This document shows positions 35,018-43,904 of a DNA stretch of 64,000 bases, one piece after another. The DNA lies in the NCBI RefSeq assembly GCF_947500765.1, contig NZ_CANMTH010000007.1, forward strand, positions 146,367-210,366, read 5' to 3'. The translations under genes were made by a program, and so were the position numbers. Numbering within the stretch: position 1 is the first letter of the stretch; each line of letters begins with the position of its first letter. Source of the DNA: an uncultured Formosa sp. (GTDB lineage Bacteria > Bacteroidota > Bacteroidia > Flavobacteriales > Flavobacteriaceae). The notes below the pieces were generated by a model. The model was given only the letters and a program-made list of their open reading frames with translations. It had not been told where the DNA came from and did not search any database.

Positions 35018-35361
35018 ATATTTTATTAATGCTTAAGTCTGTAATACTTAAAGGGTTCCTAATAATAATGTGTGTTTTGAAAAATTTCGAGGTTTAACTC
35101 GATTTTTCAGAAGTATAAAATTAATGTTTTTTACGTAAAAATATATCAGAAATCTCTTATTTCTTGAGCTTCTAGAGTTGGAGTGTGTGACGTTATAAAA
35201 CCTGAATAACCTCAAGTTTTTAATTTTTAGTAGCTAGGTTTAAATACTTTTTTATTTATTGTAAAGTTGTCTGTTTTTCTTTTTTTAATAGAAATCAGCT
35301 TCAAAAAATCAATAACATTATTTTTAAAAACTATCTTTACATTAACCATAATCGCAGACTC
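35018..35361. other. Divergent gap cysK / hexose kinase
   Basis: 344 bp. On the minus strand, 60-90 nt before the cysK start, there is a hairpin at 35079-35108: GAAAAAT-CGAG arms with a 2-nt bulge and loop GTTTAA. TATCTTTA at 35332-35339 is a near-consensus -7 box for the kinase gene. No ORF of note. Confidence 0.45.
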
Positions 35362-36282
35362 ATGAAAGTTATTACACTTACCATAAACCCGGCTTTAGAT
35401 AAAAGTGCTAAAGTAGATGAAATGACTCCTTTTGATAAATTAGAGTGTTACAACATAACATATCATCCAGGAGGTGGCGGTGTAAATATATCTAGAGTGC
35501 TACACAGACTCGCTATAGAAAGTTATTGTATGTTTCCTTATGGTGGTAAAACAGGTGAGCATTTGGTCGAGTTGCTGCAAGAGCAACGCGTACATGTTGT
35601 TAGTACAACAATTTCTAATTTAACTAGAGAGAATTTTGCGGTTTTTAATACCGATACTAAATTACAATACCGTTTCGGGATGCCAACAAGTCCGTTTTCA
35701 GAACAAGAATTAGCTCCTTTAGAAATCCTTATTAACAAACAAGTGTCTGATGGAGATATTTTTGTAATAAGCGGTAGTCTACCAAAAGGATTACCAACAA
35801 ATTATTACTCTAAAGTTATAGCAAACTTAACGGCAAAAGGCGTAAAAGTTATTGTAGATACTTCTGGACCTGTATTTAATGAAGTTTTAAAAAACGAGTT
35901 ATTTTTAATAAAACCCAATAAAAAAGAACTAGCACGTTTGGCAGGGAAAGACAGAATGACTTCTGCCGAGCAGGAAGCTTTTGCTTTAAAAATGGTTACA
36001 GATAATATTGCGAAATACGTAGTGGTATCTTTAGGAAAAGATGGTGCTTTTATGGCTCACAAAAATGGTATTGAATACGTTTCAGCTCCTGTGATTTCTG
36101 TAAATAGTACCATTGGAGCAGGAGACAGTATGGTTGCAGGTTTAATTTATGCCATTACCCAAAACGAAACGCCTAAAAATATGTTGCGTTGGGGAGTTGC
36201 CTGCGGTGTTGCTGCAACTTTAAGCGAAGGATCTGATTTGGCTCATCCAGAAAACATCGATAAAATTTTAAAATTAGTATAA
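35362..36282 (+). CDS. PfkB-type 1-phosphofructokinase/hexose-phosphate kinase
   Basis: Ribokinase-fold sugar-phosphate kinase of the 1-phosphofructokinase / tagatose-6-phosphate kinase group (FruK, LacC, PfkB). N-terminal signature LTINPALDKSAKVDEM, substrate loop PGGGGVNISRVL (36-47), FVISGSLPKG, and the ATP/anion hole NSTIGAGDSMVAG (249-260) with catalytic Asp255. 306 residues. The sugar phosphate could be fructose-1-phosphate, fructose-6-phosphate or tagatose-6-phosphate. Isolated gene. Confidence 0.9.
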   Translation: MKVITLTINPALDKSAKVDEMTPFDKLECYNITYHPGGGGVNISRVLHRLAIESYCMFPYGGKTGEHLVELLQEQRVHVVSTTISNLTRENFAVFNTDTKLQYRFGMPTSPFSEQELAPLEILINKQVSDGDIFVISGSLPKGLPTNYYSKVIANLTAKGVKVIVDTSGPVFNEVLKNELFLIKPNKKELARLAGKDRMTSAEQEAFALKMVTDNIAKYVVVSLGKDGAFMAHKNGIEYVSAPVISVNSTIGAGDSMVAGLIYAITQNETPKNMLRWGVACGVAATLSEGSDLAHPENIDKILKLV

Positions 36283-36475
36283 GTTCATTTGCTTAGTTTT
36301 TTAGAAGCTATATCCTGCTTTTTACTATATCTTTTTTATGAAAAATAAAAAAGGATGCCGTTTCAATCAGGGCTAAACACACGAGTAAATATTGTTTTTA
36401 TTTCTATAGTTTTAAACCCTCTAATAACATGTAGTCGTACTTTAATATATAAGAATCAACTTAGCTCTTAGTATT

Positions 36476-37111
36476 TTATAATGTGGTAGATTTTCTTTTC
36501 TTTTTAACGAAATATAATAACACAGCAGCAAGTAATATACTCGTTAAGTATAGTCCGTATTTTAAATTAGGATTGGTTTCTTTAACGATTCGTTTTTGCC
36601 ACTTTCCATTTACAAGTTCTATGTTTATTTCTTGGTTATTATCTCTGTCTAAAGTGTATTTATCTTTAGGAAATTCATCTAATAAAAAGATAGCCACAGA
36701 TTGATTATTATATATGTCTTTAAATAATTTATTCTGTAAATGAATCGCATTTACGGTTTCAGGTAATCCAATAATTTCGGCAACTAATTTAGTTTCATGA
36801 CCTAAAAATACTTTTGGATTCTTGAACTGTAAAGTATCTTTTTTATTAATAATAATTGAAAAACTATTCTTAAAATGGTTAAGAACTAAATCTTGAAATT
36901 CTTCTGGAGATTTATAAGCACCTTGGCCGTTAATGTAATTTACCTCTTGCTGAAATGCTGTTAATGAGCTATTAATTTGTATAACAATTTGTCCAGTTTC
37001 AGTTTTAGAAATAATAATATTAGATAAATCTGGGTTGTGAGCACATACCAAATTACTGAATAACAATATACCGAATACGCATAATTTAATGAGATTTTTT
37101 TTACAATGCAT
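36476..37111 (-). CDS. Hypothetical single-pass membrane protein
   Basis: Unrecognised. Signal peptide in MHCKKNLIKLCVFGILLFSN (cleavage near VCAHN), an extracytoplasmic beta-rich domain of about 150 residues, then a C-terminal membrane segment (YGLYLTSILLAAVLLYFV) and a basic KKKRK stop-transfer tail. The ATG at 37111 is used because the signal peptide starts there; the earlier ATG at 37153 adds a non-signal extension. The first 11 bp overlap the end of the YHYH gene, so the two are co-expressed and probably function together. Confidence 0.7.
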   Translation of the reverse strand: MHCKKNLIKLCVFGILLFSNLVCAHNPDLSNIIISKTETGQIVIQINSSLTAFQQEVNYINGQGAYKSPEEFQDLVLNHFKNSFSIIINKKDTLQFKNPKVFLGHETKLVAEIIGLPETVNAIHLQNKLFKDIYNNQSVAIFLLDEFPKDKYTLDRDNNQEINIELVNGKWQKRIVKETNPNLKYGLYLTSILLAAVLLYFVKKKRKSTTL

Positions 37112-38171
37112 ATTCCCCTCGTAAGCCATCAATAAAATTATTGTTTCCTGCATTATCTACGTGATAATGATATCCTCTTGTATCGTCATAATGTCCTCTA
37201 GATTCATCTAAATCAGTATACTCTTTTCCGTTAGCATCTGTGTTTTCGTATATTCCGTAACCATCAAAAGCATAACCAATCATTGCGGCATGACCATCTT
37301 TTTGTACTATTTTTTTAGAGACACCTGTCGCAGCATGGTAGTGATAGCCTTCGTTTAAGTTTATATGTCCGCCAGCATCATCAAAAGGCGCAATGGTGTA
37401 GGCATTTAAAATATTATCTACTGGTGCAGGTGCATTAAACACAACTCCGTTAAATGCTAAACCTCTATTAGATGGCATTGTAGAATTTCCTTCTGGGCCA
37501 GGATGTCCTTCAGGTCTTTCTCTTTCTTCTCCTTCTGGTCTTTTAGGTCTTTCGTGGCCTTCAGGTCCATTTTGTCCTCCTCTAGGTCCTTTGTTAAAAC
37601 TATAAGCAGTAGGTGCTTTTTTAGGTGTTACAGGAATATAATATGTATGTTGCATGTCGTTTATATAAGACGGTAAACATTCTACACAATAGTTTTGATA
37701 TTCTTCTCCTACATTTGGATTAGCAGCATCTCTGCATTCTTGTTCTGTTTGTGTTTTTGTGATTTCTCCCGTGTCTTTATCGTATAACATCCAAGTATCA
37801 TCTTTATAAAAAGTCGCTAAATTTTTTACAAATGTTCCATCTACATCATACACTTTTCCATCATTTAACCAAATTCCTCCAGCAGAGGCATTGTCAGAAA
37901 TATTGCTAGGACACCAAGGTCCCATTTCATGGTCTGTAGGTGTTGCTTTAGAGACTATTTTATAACAATCGGCAGTAGTACCATCAGACAATGTTCTGCT
38001 TACAATAGTAATTGGTTCTACTAATCCAGCAGTTAAAAAATTATCGCTTTTTACAGAAATGGTTACTTTATCTTGAGGTATAGTTGCTGTGTTAGAATTA
38101 TTGTTTTTACACGAGTATAAGCCTATGAATAATAGACCGATTACTAGAATCTTAAATTGGTTTTTTTGCAT
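37101..38171 (-). CDS. YHYH domain lipoprotein
   Basis: Secreted lipoprotein (signal 1-20, lipobox LYSC, C21). It carries two YHYH motifs, GYHYHAATG and GYHYHVDN, in the C-terminal third (with HINLNEGYHYH), the signature of the YHYH protein family, a likely metal-binding module. Cysteines in MGPWCPS, EECRD and NYCVECLPSY may form disulfides. Residues around 200-230 are a low-complexity Pro/Glu/Gly/Arg stretch (for example RPEGEERERPEGHPGPEG). 356 residues. It overlaps the next membrane-protein gene by 11 bp. Confidence 0.88.
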   Translation of the reverse strand: MQKNQFKILVIGLLFIGLYSCKNNNSNTATIPQDKVTISVKSDNFLTAGLVEPITIVSRTLSDGTTADCYKIVSKATPTDHEMGPWCPSNISDNASAGGIWLNDGKVYDVDGTFVKNLATFYKDDTWMLYDKDTGEITKTQTEQECRDAANPNVGEEYQNYCVECLPSYINDMQHTYYIPVTPKKAPTAYSFNKGPRGGQNGPEGHERPKRPEGEERERPEGHPGPEGNSTMPSNRGLAFNGVVFNAPAPVDNILNAYTIAPFDDAGGHINLNEGYHYHAATGVSKKIVQKDGHAAMIGYAFDGYGIYENTDANGKEYTDLDESRGHYDDTRGYHYHVDNAGNNNFIDGLRGEYAL

Positions 38172-38588
38172 ATTAGTTTATTTAAAATTTCTTAAAAATA
38201 GAAAAGCTTCAATTATTTCAGAGACTCTTCATCAAAGGAAACCAGAGGAAAGATAGTGTTTTTATTAAGAATAATTTTAAGAGATTTAAGTCTTTTAAAG
38301 TAATATTATGTGTTTATAATCTCATTTTTATTAGGTATAAGCATACTTAAATATTACAATTTCAGTCTTGTAATTGTTTTTTTGTAAAATATATTGATTT
38401 TTAAATGCTATAAATTTTAACCAGTACTATAATATAATAGCTTAATCTAGTTGTTGTTAAGTGTTAATTTATTGTCAGAATATATATAATAACATGTGTT
38501 TATATAAATAATTATCAATTTTTAATGAAATGCATGAAAGGTATGTCGATTACTTTCGGCTAAAGTTTAAGTTTAATTTAAAAATAAA
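38172..38588. other. 417-bp divergent gap
   Basis: Between the YHYH lipoprotein (minus) and the DUF6503-like lipoprotein (plus). Very AT-rich. Only a weak -7-like TACTTTCG near 38549 is noted for the plus gene. No ORF or repeat seen. Confidence 0.4.
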
Positions 38589-39401
38589 TTGATGCACTCA
38601 CTAAAATTAGTTTTAATCCTATTTACTGTTGGATTCTTTACATCTTGTAATAATAAAGAAAAGAAGGAGGTTCCAGAAGTTATAAAAGAAGAAGTAATTG
38701 TGCCTGAAAAAGCACCCGTTTTATTATCTGAATCTCAAAAAATAATAAAAGAAGCGATTGCTGCACATGGAGGCGATTTGTACGATTCTGCTAATTATTC
38801 ATTTGTTTTCAGAAAAAATACTTTTCAATTTAAAAATGATAAATCTAATTACGAATACACAAAATTGTATAAAAAAGGAGATTCAGCAATAATAGATGTT
38901 TTAAAAAATGGACATTTTACTCGAACTGTAAACAATAAAATAGTAGAGTTATCTGATAAAGCTATTGCAAGCGGAACAGGTTCTATAAATTCTGTTATCT
39001 ATTTTGCAACACTTCCTTATAAACTAAACGACAAAGCTGTTAACTCTAAACTTATTGAAAGTATTAACGTAAAAGGAAAGAATTATGATGCCATACAAGT
39101 TACTTTTAATGAAGAAGGGGGTGGGGAAGATCATGATGATCAATACTTTTATTGGATAAATAAAGACACTAAAAAAATAGATTATTTAGCCTATAACTAC
39201 AGCGTAAATGAAGGTGGAGTAAGATTTAGAGTTGCTTATAATACAAGAGTTGTAGATGGAATTACGTTTCAGGATTATACAAATTATGAAGCTGAGGTTG
39301 GTACACCTTTAAAAGATTTACCAATACTATTTGAAGCTAATAAACTGAAAGAACTTTCGAAAATAAAAACTGAAAACGTAATTAATTTAAATAAACAATA
39401 G
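38589..39401 (+). CDS. DUF6503-like lipoprotein
   Basis: Outer- or inner-membrane lipoprotein (lipobox FTSC, C20). After a Glu/Pro-rich linker (KKEVPEVIKEEV), the domain opens IIKEAIAAHGGDLYDSANYS and includes YTRVVDGITFQDYTNY, in the manner of the DUF6503 group of periplasmic LolA/LppX-like beta-sheet proteins; a His/Asp stretch EEGGGEDHDDQ could bind metal. 270 residues. Followed after 1 bp by the DUF2911 gene, so one transcript. Assignment to DUF6503 is from memory. Confidence 0.7.
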   Translation: MMHSLKLVLILFTVGFFTSCNNKEKKEVPEVIKEEVIVPEKAPVLLSESQKIIKEAIAAHGGDLYDSANYSFVFRKNTFQFKNDKSNYEYTKLYKKGDSAIIDVLKNGHFTRTVNNKIVELSDKAIASGTGSINSVIYFATLPYKLNDKAVNSKLIESINVKGKNYDAIQVTFNEEGGGEDHDDQYFYWINKDTKKIDYLAYNYSVNEGGVRFRVAYNTRVVDGITFQDYTNYEAEVGTPLKDLPILFEANKLKELSKIKTENVINLNKQ

Positions 39402-39402
39402 A

Positions 39403-39981
39403 ATGAAAAGAATACTACTTATTGCAGCAATTGTATTAGCGGGAACGACAGTAAACGCACAAGAATTTGATAAAATGGATAAAAGTACAATGGATCGTGC
39501 TTACTATCCCGCAGGAGCAGCACACGATCGTACTTTTGAAAAAGATGCCGTTAAACAAAAAGCATTAACACCACAAATAAGAGTAACATATTCTCGTCCG
39601 GCAAAAAAAGGGAGAGTTGTTTTTGGTGAACTTTTAAAATTTGGACAACCTTGGAGAGTTGGTGCTAACGAGTCTACAGAAATATTATTTATGAATGATG
39701 TTAAATTTGCTGGAAAAGACATTAAAGCAGGCCGTTATTCTATAATTATTATTCCTACTGCAACAGAGTGGACCTTAAAACTGAATACAGAATTAGATGG
39801 TTGGGGAAATTACAGTTACGATACGAGTCATGATATTGCTAGTTTAAGTGTGCCTGTAACAAAAAGCAATAAAGAAATTGAAAACTTATCTATTGCACTT
39901 TATGAAGCTTCTCCTAAAACTGTACACCTAAAAATTGGTTGGGATACTACCGTTGCAGAGTTTCCTATTACTATAAAATAA
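39403..39981 (+). CDS. DUF2911 domain secreted protein
   Basis: Signal peptide (1-19, ending TVNAQ). The DUF2911 core is visible: IRVTYSRPAKKGRVVFGELL, FGQPWRVGANESTEI, IKAGRYSIIIIPT and WGNYSYDTSHDIASL. A beta-sandwich periplasmic protein family of unknown function, common in Bacteroidota. 192 residues. Second gene of a pair with the DUF6503-like lipoprotein, and followed by a bidirectional terminator. Confidence 0.9.
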   Translation: MKRILLIAAIVLAGTTVNAQEFDKMDKSTMDRAYYPAGAAHDRTFEKDAVKQKALTPQIRVTYSRPAKKGRVVFGELLKFGQPWRVGANESTEILFMNDVKFAGKDIKAGRYSIIIIPTATEWTLKLNTELDGWGNYSYDTSHDIASLSVPVTKSNKEIENLSIALYEASPKTVHLKIGWDTTVAEFPITIK

Positions 39982-40002
39982 GTAGTTATACTTTACAACA
40001 AT

Positions 40003-40036
40003 AAAAAAAGCGAAAACAGATGTTTTCGCTTTTTTT
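40003..40036. terminator. Bidirectional terminator
   Basis: Perfect 16-bp stem AAAAAAAGCGAAAACA / TGTTTTCGCTTTTTTT with loop GA, between convergent genes. Confidence 0.92.
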
Positions 40037-40054
40037 ATGCAAACTTATTACATC

Positions 40055-40987
40055 TTATTTTAGATTAGAGCGTTCCCTTATTTTATTGCTCATTTCTTTA
40101 TAATTGGTTGTGTTAATTCCGAACTTTTCACCCATTTGTATCACGTAATCTACTAGTATTGCTTTTTCTGTGTACTTATTTTGGTTCTCAAAATCTAACT
40201 GAAGAGAAGATTTGGATTTATAAGGAAAATTAGAAACCATTCCTAAGGCATCTTTTATATCTTTTTTAGTTAAATTAATGTCGTATTTATGTGCTAATAC
40301 CTGTACTTCCTTCATCATTTCTTCAAGCTTAATCATATGCTTTGGCGATTCGGCTAATTCTCCAAATGTAATATTTAGAGCCGTCGTCATTGCAGATAAA
40401 GGAGAGACAAAAAGATATTTTTTCCATAATATATCTTTCACATCTTTGGTGTAAACGGCACTTAAACCGCCTTTAATTAATATGTCTTCAACCCATTTGA
40501 AATCTAAATTATTATTGTTTCCAAAAAATAGTTTTCCTGGTCCTCCAAGGTGTTTTACAATTCCTGGTTTTTCTATGTTTGAAGCCACATAAATACAACC
40601 TTCAAGGATGTTAGAATAATTGTGAGAAAGTGTATTTTCAATTGCATTTTTTGCATTGACTCCATTTTGTAATGGAATGATTACGGTATCTTTTTTAATA
40701 CAATCCTGATAATAACGCATTGCACTCTCTAGTGAATATGATTTTGTAGCAACGATTAATATATCTAATAAACCGATGTCTTTTGGATTATCAGATGCTA
40801 AATAAGGTTTAGATGTAATAGTTTTTCCTTCTGTAATTAAAGATAATCCATTCGTGTTAATACTTTCTTTTGTTTTATTACGACAAATAAAGATTATTTT
40901 GGTTTCTGGATCGCTTTCATAATTCTTGGTTAATTTAGCACCAATGAAACTACCAATTCCACCCATTCCTAAAATTCCTATGTTCAT
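40055..40987 (-). CDS. Ketopantoate reductase family protein (ApbA/PanE)
   Basis: NADPH-dependent 2-dehydropantoate 2-reductase family. The N-terminal dinucleotide motif is GILGMGGIGSFIGAKL, the conserved Lys in VATKSYSLESA, the VIIPLQNGVNAKNAIE block and the catalytic-type Lys in ILWKKYLFVSPLSAMT are all in place. 310 residues, usual length. It could make pantoate for CoA or act on a related 2-oxo acid; no pan genes are adjacent, so the symbol is left open. Confidence 0.88.
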   Translation of the reverse strand: MNIGILGMGGIGSFIGAKLTKNYESDPETKIIFICRNKTKESINTNGLSLITEGKTITSKPYLASDNPKDIGLLDILIVATKSYSLESAMRYYQDCIKKDTVIIPLQNGVNAKNAIENTLSHNYSNILEGCIYVASNIEKPGIVKHLGGPGKLFFGNNNNLDFKWVEDILIKGGLSAVYTKDVKDILWKKYLFVSPLSAMTTALNITFGELAESPKHMIKLEEMMKEVQVLAHKYDINLTKKDIKDALGMVSNFPYKSKSSLQLDFENQNKYTEKAILVDYVIQMGEKFGINTTNYKEMSNKIRERSNLK

Positions 40988-41204
40988 GTTTTTCGATTTT
41001 ATTTTAATTATACACGTTTTTTGTGCCCTATAATATTGGGTTTGTATTGTTCTAAATTAAGCTACAAATCACTTTATTTAATTCTGTCGTTTTATTTATG
41101 CATTAATTTCAAAAATCGATTGTAATTAATTGCTATAACCGGTTTCATAACACTAAACAGCTTTCTACTTTTTTACTTGATCTATAATTTAATGTCTATT
41201 GTAA

Positions 41205-41387
41205 TTAATCTTTTTTATGTTCTTGTTCTGTATGAATTTGATTTCCGTTAATCATTTTATCTTCATCATATATAGCATTAGACATGCCAAGCATAATTGC
41301 TGTAATAATTAAAATAAGTTTTCTTTTTATCCAATAGGCGAGTTGTTTGAATTGCTTCAAACGGATGTTTTTGTGTTGTTTATACAT
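41205..41387 (-). CDS. Small conserved membrane protein (60 aa)
   Basis: A basic N-terminus (KNIRLKQFKQLAYWIKRKL), one membrane segment (LILIITAIMLGMSNAIY) and a polar, acidic tail. From memory, short proteins of this pattern are conserved in flavobacteria, without function. It lies after the 122-residue gene on the same strand; the two hairpins between them could be terminators for that gene. Confidence 0.55.
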   Translation of the reverse strand: MYKQHKNIRLKQFKQLAYWIKRKLILIITAIMLGMSNAIYDEDKMINGNQIHTEQEHKKD

Positions 41388-41426
41388 TTTAGTAATGATA
41401 AATGGTTAGATATTTTTTTTATCATT

Positions 41427-41474
41427 TTTATGCAGATTTTGCATAAATGTATAGCGTTTATATAAACGCTATAC
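41427..41474 (-). terminator. Tandem hairpins, one overlapping a stop codon
   Basis: First, a perfect 26-bp palindrome at 41449-41474 (GTATAGCGTTTAT and its complement) that contains the TAG stop (41471-41469) of the 122-residue gene. Second, TTTATGCA-GATTT-TGCATAAA at 41427-41447. On the minus strand they come one after the other, followed by AAAATGATAAAAAAAAT with no T-run, so they may stabilise or process RNA more than terminate it. Confidence 0.6.
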
Positions 41475-41837
41475 GATGTATAAACGTGTATATTGATTAC
41501 AAGATGTGAATTTTTTATTCAGGAAAATAGATTGTGTTAGTATTGAACTTATTTTCTGATATTGTTCGTTTTGTAATTTAAAAATAGCCGTATTTTTTAC
41601 ACTATAAATCTCTTGTAAATCGAGATAGGTAATTAGTGTGATAACTATTTTTTTAGATAAGAGGTTTTTGCCATAAACATATAATTTTGAATGGTTATGG
41701 GATGACTCTTGTTGTGTATTAACGTATGAAACCTGATAATAATCTGATGTGTTTGTCTGAGAATATAAAGCACATTCGCTAACCGTTAGACCAAAAATCA
41801 TAAGGATGGAAAACAAATATTTTATATACTTTTTCAA
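41469..41837 (-). CDS. Hypothetical secreted protein (122 aa)
   Basis: Unrecognised. N-terminal signal peptide (KKYIKYLFSILMIFGLTVSE), then a polar region with the HNHSKLYVYGKNLLSKK motif and a hydrophobic-helical C-terminal half ending RLYIV. 122 residues. The stop codon is within a 26-bp palindrome. On the minus strand ahead of the 60-residue protein; possibly one unit. Confidence 0.55.
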   Translation of the reverse strand: MKKYIKYLFSILMIFGLTVSECALYSQTNTSDYYQVSYVNTQQESSHNHSKLYVYGKNLLSKKIVITLITYLDLQEIYSVKNTAIFKLQNEQYQKISSILTQSIFLNKKFTSCNQYTRLYIV

Positions 41838-41929
41838 AGTGTTAGCTTTTATTTTAAATCTCGATTATTGCGTTGAAAACTGTGTAAATATTACAGAATA
41901 TTAAATTAGGTGTTTTATTCTAGAATGTT

Positions 41930-42727
41930 TTAAAATTCAGTATCAAATTTTGGCAATATTTGTCCGTCTTTCCATTCTAATTCTCTACTAACTTTATTAA
42001 TTTCTACCCAATTTGTTTCTTCATCTTGATAGGTTCCACTTTCTTTTTTGTAAACTATTTTTCCTTTAACTCCATTTTCGTCATTTGGAAAAATTAATTC
42101 TTCAAAAAACCAATATACACCAGCGTCAGAAATTTGAGAAATTGTAAACACTTTTTTCATTGTACCGTTTACTTCAAAAAAGTAAACGCCTCCTCCTTCA
42201 ACACCGCAAGCTTCTGCTAAATAATTTACAAAAATAATATTGTCAATGCCTTCAATCCCTTTATTGCCATACACTTCTAAAGAAAAATCATTTGATCTCA
42301 GGTCTGTAACAACTTCCTCTATTTGTAATTGCTCGTTTAAGTGTCTAATTATAATGTAGTAAGAATCGTCTTTTTTACCATAAGTATAAAAGTATTTCGA
42401 TTTTCCCATTTCCTTTTTTCCAAGAGAAATTAACGCTCCTAAAACATAACCCAATTGCCCTTTATATTTTACTTTGTAGTAATTAGATGGCAGTCCGTTA
42501 TAAACCACTGTCTTTTCAGATTTTTCAATAATTTGAATTTCAGACCCAATTTTCAATAAATCTATAGCTTTAGATTTTGTGTCAGGTTGAGTTCTAAATG
42601 CTACATCGTTTCCGAATAGATAATAATCTTTTCCTTTTTCAAAATCTGAATATGTATTGTTGTAATCAATGTCTTGGCTGTGAGATAGATATGTAATGAA
42701 AAGAAAAAATAGTGTTAATTTGTTCAT
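41930..42727 (-). CDS. Secreted SH3-like domain protein
   Basis: Signal peptide (1-17, ending LSHSQ). Residues 30-105 form a bacterial SH3 domain: YYLFGNDVAFRTQPDTKSKA, LLKIGSEIQIIEKS, SNYYKVKYKGQLGYVLGALI. The C-terminal 160 residues are beta-rich, include CGVEGGGVYFFEVNG and have no known motif. 265 residues. Bacterial SH3 modules bind peptidoglycan or protein ligands; the role here is open. Confidence 0.75.
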   Translation of the reverse strand: MNKLTLFFLFITYLSHSQDIDYNNTYSDFEKGKDYYLFGNDVAFRTQPDTKSKAIDLLKIGSEIQIIEKSEKTVVYNGLPSNYYKVKYKGQLGYVLGALISLGKKEMGKSKYFYTYGKKDDSYYIIIRHLNEQLQIEEVVTDLRSNDFSLEVYGNKGIEGIDNIIFVNYLAEACGVEGGGVYFFEVNGTMKKVFTISQISDAGVYWFFEELIFPNDENGVKGKIVYKKESGTYQDEETNWVEINKVSRELEWKDGQILPKFDTEF

Positions 42728-42913
42728 TATTAAGTATTTAACATGTTTAAACTGTATGTGTATACAGTGTTTTTTATTATTTTATCAGTAAAAAAACAAA
42801 AACAAATACATATCATTATTTTTTTTCTAAATTTTAATAACCTTAATTGCATAAGGTGTCTCCTGTAAGAATAAGTTTGTTTTGCTATGAATTTTATGTA
42901 AAAATAAGAGGTA

Positions 42914-43549
42914 TTATTTAATTGTAATCTTATCTCCGAGAAATTTAGGTTCTACGCCAAGTAAAATATCTAAAAACACTTTAGTTCGTGCTAAATATTC
43001 TCTCAGTTGTACTTTAATTCCATATCGGGCAGAAACATCTTTTGCATTATAACCAATGGCTTTGATACCCTTTTTTTCTGCCAAATAAATGGCTCTTTCA
43101 TTGTGAAATTTTTGAGATATTATAATGATTTCTGTTTGACCAAAAATCTCTTTTGCTCTCACAACAGAATCTAATGTTCTAAAACCAGCATAATCTAAGA
43201 CAATTTTATTTTCTGGAATACCACGTTCAATAAGTGTGTCTTTAAAATCTGTAGGCTCATTGTAATTTTTATTTCCGTTGTCTCCACTTATAAGTATAAA
43301 GTCTATTTTTCCATTTTTAAATAATTTTACAGTTGCATTTATTCTATATTCAAAATATAAATTGACTTCACCATTTTTTAAATATTTAGAAGTTCCGAGT
43401 ACCAGCCCAACCTTGTGTTTTTCTATTTGATTAATTTTTGAAAATGTTTTGCTTTTTGCATTTTTTTTAATGGTATAATTCGCAATGCAGATAAATCCTA
43501 CAGTGAATAAGATTAAGATGGATATTATGACTAAAATTTTGTTTTTCAT
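42914..43549 (-). CDS. SanA/YdcF-like DUF218 protein
   Basis: One N-terminal membrane anchor (ILVIISILILFTVGFICIAN) followed by a DUF218 domain: VGLVLGTSKYLKNGEVN with YFEYRINATVKLFKNGKID, FILISGDNG, and IILSQKFH-type segment IIIISQKFHNERAIYLAEKK, then GIKAIGYNAKDVSARYG. This is the SanA group (envelope barrier / vancomycin exclusion). 211 residues, usual length. Monocistronic. Confidence 0.85.
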   Translation of the reverse strand: MKNKILVIISILILFTVGFICIANYTIKKNAKSKTFSKINQIEKHKVGLVLGTSKYLKNGEVNLYFEYRINATVKLFKNGKIDFILISGDNGNKNYNEPTDFKDTLIERGIPENKIVLDYAGFRTLDSVVRAKEIFGQTEIIIISQKFHNERAIYLAEKKGIKAIGYNAKDVSARYGIKVQLREYLARTKVFLDILLGVEPKFLGDKITIK

Positions 43550-43904
43550 TATTAGAAATTCTAATGGATATACTATTTAATTTTATTAAAGGTTGAGCTT
43601 TCTAAATTTGTTATTAAGAGGGGGAAAGCTAGTAAAATAGTACAGAAAAAACCAATTGATAATTTAATTAGATTTTACTAATTTTTATATTTTCAAAACA
43701 GAATAGAAATTTGTTTAAATTAATCATATGTGCTATATTGCATATGTTTAAATCTGAAAGTTGTAAAATAGTATTTTTTTGTTAAGTCATATGTGTTTTT
43801 TAGCATATGTTGAATTGCTAAAATTAGGAATAAGAGGTGTAAAGAACTTTTTTTTCAATGTTTTTACTTCCTACAGTTGTGTCTGATTTTTTAAATTAAA
43901 TAAT
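43550..43904. other. Regulatory gap before the 114-aa protein
   Basis: 355 bp, very AT-rich, with two copies of the bipartite motif TCATATGTG-N7-GCATATGTT described separately. No ORF. No TAnnTTTG box seen. Confidence 0.5.
43724..43811 (+). promoter_or_regulatory. Paired bipartite motif TCATATGTG-N7-GCATATGTT
   Basis: Copy 1 at 43724-43748 and copy 2 at 43787-43811. Both half-sites are identical in both copies and the 7-bp spacers differ. Start-to-start distance is 63 bp, close to six helical turns, so both copies lie on one face of the DNA. Each half-site contains the palindrome CATATG. They fit a pair of operators for a dimeric regulator of the gene at 43905. Confidence 0.55.

Noticed and set aside
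35079..35108. cysK leader hairpin considered as a SAM or cysteine riboswitch
   Set aside because: A single bulged stem-loop with none of the conserved joining regions of known riboswitches.
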